Assembly: GCA_028713125.1 (NCBI GenBank)
Contig: JAQTOU010000002.1
Span: 462,583-526,582, forward strand
Source: Elusimicrobiales bacterium
GTDB lineage: Bacteria; Elusimicrobiota; Elusimicrobia; Elusimicrobiales; UBA9959
Direction: 5' to 3'
DNA length: 64,000 nt
This document shows positions 58,049 through 64,000 of this stretch, piece after piece; the first letter of the stretch is position 1; each line of letters begins with the position of its first letter. The notes below the pieces were generated by a model that was not told the DNA's origin, did no database searches, and saw only the letters and a program-made list of their open reading frames with translations. Position numbers and translations under genes: made by a program.

Positions 58049-58089
58049 AAAAAGCGGCCGCGGGAGGTAAACCCGCGGCCGCTCTTTTT
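58049..58089. terminator. Bidirectional intrinsic terminator
   Basis: AAAAAGCGGCCGCGGG (58049-58064) pairs with CCCGCGGCCGCT.TTTTT (58072-58089, one bulge). It separates the GH84 gene from the convergent kbl-like gene. Confidence 0.9.
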
Positions 58090-58096
58090 ATCTCGT

Positions 58097-59278
58097 TTAT
58101 ATAATGTTCAGCTCTTTGCCGACTTTCCTGAATTTCTCCACCGCGAATTCAAGGTCCTTTATAGTGTGCCCTGCAGTGACTATCGTGCGCAGGCGCTCTT
58201 TGCCCTTCGGCACGGTAGGGAAGCCGAGGGCGAGCGCGAAGACGCCCTCTTCGAAAAGGCGGGTAGAGAATTCCACGGCTTTCGCCGTCATGATCGGGGT
58301 GATGGGCGTTACCGAGGCGCCAGTGTCGAAGCCGGCTTTCTTAAGCTCTTCCTTCAGGAAAGCGGTGTTGGCCCAGAGATTTTTCAGGTGCTGCGGCTCG
58401 GTCAGCAGGATCTCCAGGACCGCCAGGGAGGTGGCCGCCACCGACGGCGGCTGGGAGCTTGAGAACAGGAAGGGCCTGGCCACCGAGCCCATATAGTCCC
58501 TCAGGCTCTGCGTCGTCGCCGCGTAGCCTCCTACCGAGGCGAAAGCCTTTGAAAGCGTTCCTATCTGTATTTCCACCTTTCCGTCGAGGCCGAAGTGGCT
58601 CACAGTGCCCCTGCCTTCTTTGCCTATCACTCCGCTGGCGTGCGCGTCGTCCACCATCACGAAAGCTCCGTATTTGTGCGCTACGGCCACCACTTCATCG
58701 AGGTTGGCTATGTCGCCGTCCATCGAGAACACGCCGTCGGTCACCACCATCTTGCGGCGCGCGCTCCTGGCTTCCGGGGTTTCGAGTATCTCGGCCAGGT
58801 GCTTTATGTCCTTGTGGCGGTAGATCTTCCGCGGGGCCTTCGCCAGGCGCGCCCCGTCGATGATGGAGGCGTGGTTGAGCTCGTCGGAGATAAGCAGGTC
58901 GGTCTCGCTGGACATCAGCGACTGGCAGACGGCGACGTTGGAGGTGAAGCCGGACTGGAACAGGATCGAGGCCTCGGCGTGCTTGAACTCCGAGAACTTC
59001 CTCTCCAGCTCCTGGTGTATCGACATGGTGCCGATGATGGTGCGCACCGCGGCGGAGCCGACGCCGTATTTTTCTATGGCTTCGATGGCGGCCTTTTTTA
59101 CCTTCGGGTTATTGGCCAGCGCGAGATAATTATTGGAGGTGAGGTTCACTACTTTCTTGCCGTCGATGACGGAGACGGGCTCCTGCGCCGACTCGAGCAC
59201 GCGGGGCCTGATAAAGCGGTTTTCCTTTTTAAGCGCGGCAACTTCCTCGTCGGCGAATTTCAGCGTGTCGAATTGCAT
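58097..59278 (-). CDS. kbl: Glycine C-acetyltransferase / 8-amino-7-oxononanoate synthase-like alpha-oxoamine synthase
   Basis: The 393-residue PLP enzyme has LTSNNYLALANNPKV, GSAAVRTIIGTMSIHQELE, DDAHASGVIG and the PLP lysine Lys244 in TLSKAFASVGGY. Family members (Kbl, BioF, HemA, SPT) condense an acyl-CoA with an amino acid. The overall match is closest to Kbl, which makes 2-amino-3-ketobutyrate from glycine and acetyl-CoA. No tdh or bio genes lie nearby, so substrate assignment is tentative. A ribosome site (GGAAGGGAG) precedes the ATG. Confidence 0.85.
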   Translation of the reverse strand: MQFDTLKFADEEVAALKKENRFIRPRVLESAQEPVSVIDGKKVVNLTSNNYLALANNPKVKKAAIEAIEKYGVGSAAVRTIIGTMSIHQELERKFSEFKHAEASILFQSGFTSNVAVCQSLMSSETDLLISDELNHASIIDGARLAKAPRKIYRHKDIKHLAEILETPEARSARRKMVVTDGVFSMDGDIANLDEVVAVAHKYGAFVMVDDAHASGVIGKEGRGTVSHFGLDGKVEIQIGTLSKAFASVGGYAATTQSLRDYMGSVARPFLFSSSQPPSVAATSLAVLEILLTEPQHLKNLWANTAFLKEELKKAGFDTGASVTPITPIMTAKAVEFSTRLFEEGVFALALGFPTVPKGKERLRTIVTAGHTIKDLEFAVEKFRKVGKELNII

Positions 59279-59395
59279 AGGTGTTCTCCCTTCCTGTCCG
59301 TCTGTTAGTATGATATAAAAAAAAGGCCGGTAAAAAAATGAGGAAAAATTTATATTTAAGTGCGGGGAAATTTAGTAAATTATAGGTGGCCCTAT

Positions 59396-59781
59396 ATGCC
59401 GGAACTTTCAAGCCCGCTCCCTCCCGAAGACTGCCTGGTCCTTCTCCCGAAGAACCCGGGGACTTTTTTCGTCTTCTGGCGGTTCTCCTCGGGCCGCGCG
59501 GAGGCCTTCCGCCTCGCGTCTTTTTCCCCCGAGATAGAGCTGCGCCTTTTTTACGCCGAGGATAAAACCCCGGCTTCCTCCCATAAAGCCCAGTGGCAGG
59601 CCGGGCGCGCCTACCTGCCGGTGCCGGAGCGCGGGGGGAACTGCGAAGCGGCCCTTTACGCCCTGCGCAACGGCGCCTGGGAAAGGCTGCTGGATTCCAA
59701 CCAGGCCGCCGCCCCGGCCGCTGCCGGCATGGCCGAAGACAGGGCCTACGCCAGCCTGGAATTCCATAAGAAGGTCCTCTC

Positions 59782-59785
<4 letters not shown>
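59396..59785 (+). CDS. DUF4912-like protein preceding the GH57 enzyme
   Basis: The start at ATG 59396 gives MPELSSPLPPEDCLVLLPKNPGTFFVFWRFS. The LP..D..VLL.K.P...F.FW pattern matches the DUF4912 core, which is commonly found beside GH57 enzymes; it was thought to bind glycan or act as a regulatory module. The 129-residue protein has Trp-rich beta strands and ends in SLEFHKKVLS. Its stop overlaps the GH57 start by four bases, so the two are translated together. Confidence 0.75.
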
Positions 59786-61377
<1,592 letters not shown>

Positions 61378-61392
61378 AGGCCGGCGCATGAA

Positions 61393-61421
61393 AAAACCGC
61401 CCGGGGCAGCCGGGCGGTTTT
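61393..61421. terminator. Bidirectional intrinsic terminator
   Basis: AAAACCGCCCGG/CCGGGCGGTTTT, a 12-bp perfect stem with loop GGCAG, separates the GH57 gene from the convergent pseudouridine synthase. Confidence 0.92.
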
Positions 61422-61440
61422 CGTTTTTTGCTGGCGCGTG

Positions 61441-62358
61441 TTAAGCGCGCGCTTTCGCTTTCAGGGATTTCCAGGCCTTCGTGAAATCCTCGGGGAGCGG
61501 CGCCTCGAGCGTTCTTTTCCTGCCGGTGGAAAAGTGCTTGAAGCCGATGCTGAGAGAATGCAGGAGCATCCGCGGGGCGGTGGGGCCGCCGTAGAGCTTG
61601 TCGCCCATTATCGGGTGGCCTATGTGGGCGAGGTGTATCCTTATCTGGTTGGTGCGGCCGGTCTGCGGGTGGATCTCCAGCAGCGCGCAGGTCTTCGCCC
61701 GCTCCTTAACTACATAATCCGTAAGCGCTTCCCGGCCGTATTCCCATACTTTGATCTTCTTGAAGCCGCTGGCGCGGCCTATGGGCGCGTCGATGGAGCC
61801 TTTTCTTTGAGCCGGGATCCCGGAGACGACGCCTATATAGGTCTTCTCCATCAGGCGCTCCCTGAAGCCGTCCGTAAGGGCTTTCTGCGCGTACACGTTC
61901 TTGGCCAGAAGCATCAGGCCGCTGGTATCGCGGTCCAGGCGGTGAACAAGCCCCAGCCTTTCGATCCCGCCTTTGGCCATTTCCGGCCGCGCCGAAAATA
62001 TCATGGAGACCAGCGTCGGCTCTCCAAGCAGGGAGGCCGCCGGGTTTATCTCCCAGTTGGCGGCGTTAGGATGTACCGCCAGCCCGGCCGGCTTGCTTAT
62101 GGCTATCATGTCCTTATCCTCGAACAGGATCAGGTCCTCGAATCCCTCCTGGGCTTCGTCAGAGTCCGGGGACGAAAATTCCACGACGGTGCCTTCGTTG
62201 AGGATGTAGCCGGGCTTTTTAGTCTGCCCGTTCACCGTGGCCAGGCCTTCTTCGGCCAGGCGCCGCGCGAAGGAGCGGGAAAAATTCTCACCCATCTCGC
62301 TCAGGAAGACGTCCAGCCTTTTGGGCTCGCCGGAATATACCAGTTTAGTTTTTTTCAT
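61441..62358 (-). CDS. rluD: RluA-family pseudouridine synthase
   Basis: The 305-residue protein has an N-terminal S4 domain (RLDVFLSEMGENFSRSFARRLAEEGLATVNG) and the RluA catalytic motif LVHRLDRDTSGLMLLAKN, plus LLEIHPQTGRTNQIRIHLAHIGHPIMGDKLYGG. RluD/RluC-type enzymes modify 23S rRNA uridines; exact target not readable. It overlaps lgt by 14 bases. Confidence 0.93.
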   Translation of the reverse strand: MKKTKLVYSGEPKRLDVFLSEMGENFSRSFARRLAEEGLATVNGQTKKPGYILNEGTVVEFSSPDSDEAQEGFEDLILFEDKDMIAISKPAGLAVHPNAANWEINPAASLLGEPTLVSMIFSARPEMAKGGIERLGLVHRLDRDTSGLMLLAKNVYAQKALTDGFRERLMEKTYIGVVSGIPAQRKGSIDAPIGRASGFKKIKVWEYGREALTDYVVKERAKTCALLEIHPQTGRTNQIRIHLAHIGHPIMGDKLYGGPTAPRMLLHSLSIGFKHFSTGRKRTLEAPLPEDFTKAWKSLKAKARA

Positions 62359-63148
62359 ATTTTGCCTTTGACCGCATTCTTAAAAATACCGCCGCAGCGG
62401 CCGCGAAGACCGCGGCGGAGATCAGCTGCGCCGGGGAAAGGCCGAGGCGCATCGCGCCCCGGTCGTCGCCGCGCAGGAATTCAACGAAGAAGCGCAACGC
62501 GGCATAGAGCGCCGCATAAAGCGAGAGCACCGCGCCCTGCGGAAGTTTCCCTTCGTGCGAGCGGCGCAGCGCCGCGTTCAGGAGGAAAAAGATCGCCAGG
62601 TTCCCGGCCGCCTCGTAGAGCTGGGCCGGGTGGAGCGGAACTCCGAGGTAAAGCGGGTTGACCTCCGAAGCCGGGTCGGTAAAGGTGACGGCCGCGGGGC
62701 AGGCGGTCGGCCGGCCGTGGCAGCAGCCGGCCATGAAACACCCGATCCGTCCGAAAGCGTGCCCCAGGGCCAGGGCCGCGGCGAACAGGTCGGCGGCTTT
62801 CAAAACGTTCAGCTTCGCGCGGCGGGCCGCCAGGAAAAAGACGGCCGCTCCGGTAATGAGCCCGCCGTAAAAAACAAAGCCGTACCGGAAGCTCTTCAGG
62901 AGATAGGAAGCCCTGGAAAAGAAGTCCGCGCCGAAGTCTCCCCAATAGGTGGCGGCGTAGAAAAGCTTTGCGCCGAGCATCCCGCTGAGCACGGTGTAGA
63001 AGATAAGGTCCGAAAGCGGCTCCTTCTCGAACCCGGCGGCCTCGGCCTTCCGGAAGATATAGAAGATTCCCGCGAGGTAGCCGCAGGCGACAAGCAGGCC
63101 GTAGGCGGGCAGCGTAAAGGAACCGAGGCGGAAAATTATAGGGTGCAT
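62345..63148 (-). CDS. lgt: Prolipoprotein diacylglyceryl transferase
   Basis: The 267-residue membrane protein has about seven helices, the YGLLVACGYLAGIFY N-terminal block, and the Lgt signature HAFGRIGCFMAGCCHG. It attaches diacylglycerol to lipobox cysteines, matching the lipoprotein LptE in this window. The catalytic region is intact. Confidence 0.95.
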   Translation of the reverse strand: MHPIIFRLGSFTLPAYGLLVACGYLAGIFYIFRKAEAAGFEKEPLSDLIFYTVLSGMLGAKLFYAATYWGDFGADFFSRASYLLKSFRYGFVFYGGLITGAAVFFLAARRAKLNVLKAADLFAAALALGHAFGRIGCFMAGCCHGRPTACPAAVTFTDPASEVNPLYLGVPLHPAQLYEAAGNLAIFFLLNAALRRSHEGKLPQGAVLSLYAALYAALRFFVEFLRGDDRGAMRLGLSPAQLISAAVFAAAAAVFLRMRSKAKYEKN

Positions 63149-63166
63149 TGAAAAAAGGGCCGGGGA

Positions 63167-63820
63167 TCAGGAGCCGCGAGTCGCGAGCGCTGTGTTCTTC
63201 CTTATAAAAATTGCCGCTTTGCGGAAATCGGTCAGCGGGGCGGCCGCTATGCCGCGCTCCCTGCAGAGCTTGAGCAGGCGGCCCGTGGCGTAAACTTTCT
63301 CCGCGAGCTCCGCTGCCTTCAGGTCGTTGGGCCCGTCGCCGAAAAAAACCACCTTCCGGCCCGCGCTCTGCATGCGGCGCACTCTCGAGGCCTTGAAGGC
63401 GCTCAGGTCCATCCGCTTCAGGAAGGGGTAGTCTATCCTGATGCCGCCTTTCAGCACCCGCGCCCTGCCGAAGAAAGATTTTACCTTTACTCCGTGCTTT
63501 TTAAAGAACGGATCGGCGTACAGGTCTATCCCGCCGCTGGCGATCTCGAACGGGACGCCGGCGGCCTCGCAGAAAAGTATGAACTCCCTGAATCCCGCCC
63601 TTGCCCGGACTTTCTCGCGCACAAAGCACGCTATTACTTCTTCCGTAAGCTTCGCTCCGGCGAAAGCGCGTTTCATGAAATCCTCTACGCGCACTTTAAG
63701 CGAATACGATTCCTCTATCGTCTTCTTGTCGGAAAAGCCGTAATGGAGCAGCAGGTGGTCGCCTACGTCGCGCAGGGTTATCGTCCCGTCGAAGTCGGAA
63801 ACCGCCGCCCAGCCTTTCAC
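63167..63820 (-). CDS. MtnX-like HAD phosphatase
   Basis: The 217-residue protein uses a GTG start (63820-63818) inside GTGA shared with the stop of the upstream gene. HAD motifs are present: SDFDGTITLRDVGD (nucleophile Asp), EIASGGIDLYADPF, and FFGDGPNDLKAAELA. The cap type and length fit MtnX/ThrH-like phosphatases of the methionine-salvage or phosphoserine type. No other methionine-salvage gene is nearby, so the substrate is open. Confidence 0.82.
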   Translation of the reverse strand: MKGWAAVSDFDGTITLRDVGDHLLLHYGFSDKKTIEESYSLKVRVEDFMKRAFAGAKLTEEVIACFVREKVRARAGFREFILFCEAAGVPFEIASGGIDLYADPFFKKHGVKVKSFFGRARVLKGGIRIDYPFLKRMDLSAFKASRVRRMQSAGRKVVFFGDGPNDLKAAELAEKVYATGRLLKLCRERGIAAAPLTDFRKAAIFIRKNTALATRGS

Positions 63821-64000
63821 CTGACCGCCTTCAGGAATTCCTCGCGGCGGCCGGCCCGGGCCAGCTTCAGGTAAAGGTTGTATTCCTTCTGCACGCCGAA
63901 AGTGGACTTGTCGCCGTTATAGGAATGGCCCGGGTAGACGGCGGTCCCGTCCGGCATCCCGGAAAGCTTCACGAAGCTTTCGTAAAGGTCCTCCGCGCTG
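63817..64000 (-). CDS. Metallo-beta-lactamase-fold hydrolase, C-terminal part (runs off window)
   Basis: Only the last 60 residues are inside the window. They read YESFVKLSGMPDGTAVYPGHSYNGDKS-like, with VYPGHSY matching the last metal-binding histidine block of glyoxalase II-type enzymes (VYPGHDY). YNLYLK and EEFLKAV match the usual C-terminal end. The 5' part is outside, so the substrate group is unknown. It is translationally coupled to the HAD phosphatase. Confidence 0.75.
   Translation of the reverse strand, partial: SAEDLYESFVKLSGMPDGTAVYPGHSYNGDKSTFGVQKEYNLYLKLARAGRREEFLKAVR

Overview
The window is GC-rich, densely coded bacterial chromosome from a Gram-negative (diderm) organism. It carries an LptE-type lipoprotein, Lgt, a PorV-like outer-membrane protein and type IV pilus motor genes. 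The gene mix (PorV/FlgD-type C-terminal sorting proteins, DUF4912 next to a GH57 branching enzyme, GYF_2-domain membrane protein, both GlnRS and GltX) fits Elusimicrobiota or a related candidate phylum. That placement is inference; no rRNA gene is present to test it. I saw no tRNA, rRNA, transposase, prophage or CRISPR array.

Layout. 1-6.4 kb: the 3' part of a giant secreted repeat protein and a PorV-like protein. 6.4-9.4 kb (minus): two small membrane proteins, hemW and a slipin. 9.5-24.1 kb (plus): nusB-ligA-thioredoxin/TPR-divergent purH, then glnS-nadK-recN-gltX, then a GYF_2 membrane protein. 24.3-26.6 kb: pilT and pilC. 26.7-30.6 kb (minus): secreted HExxH protein, ogt, short uvrC, murJ. 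rpsT is at 30.6 kb. 31.0-39.8 kb (minus): a tight nine-gene run thyX-adaptor-chlorite-dismutase-like-glgC-ybeY-Hsp20-like-leuS-lptE-holA. 39.9-43.3 kb (plus): mazG-nagZ-sodium/solute symporter. 44.1 kb: secreted HExxH protein. 45.5-55.6 kb (plus): a bacterial microcompartment (BMC) locus. 55.6-58.0 kb: TPR protein and GH84 enzyme. 58.1-61.4 kb: kbl-like gene, DUF4912, GH57 branching enzyme. 61.4-64.0 kb (minus): rluD-type synthase, lgt, mtnX-like phosphatase and a partial metallo-beta-lactamase-fold gene.

The BMC locus encodes two hexameric (BMC-H), two tandem-domain (BMC-T) and three pentameric (BMC-P) shell proteins. Its enzymes are DeoC aldolase, CoA-acylating aldehyde dehydrogenase, PduL phosphotransacylase, triosephosphate isomerase, an RpiB-like protein and a PduS-type flavin/iron-sulfur protein. 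This resembles the sugar-phosphate-utilising (SPU) class. The inferred route is deoxyribose-5-phosphate to acetaldehyde plus glyceraldehyde-3-phosphate, then acetyl-CoA, then acetyl-phosphate. No alcohol dehydrogenase is present; a PduS/PduT pair could instead carry electrons across the shell. The RpiB-like protein lacks the catalytic cysteine loop, and DeoC has a cysteine-rich linker behind its encapsulation helix.

The most unusual non-coding feature is a composite repeat of about 340-366 bp. It occurs three times (15107-15472, 21286-21625, 43365-43709). Each copy holds two inverted 130-165 bp arms around a 48-49 bp spacer. The arms differ in sequence but keep base pairing by compensatory change, and their mismatches are all G-U on one strand, as expected for a structured RNA or hairpin-based element. 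I do not recognise it as a known family.
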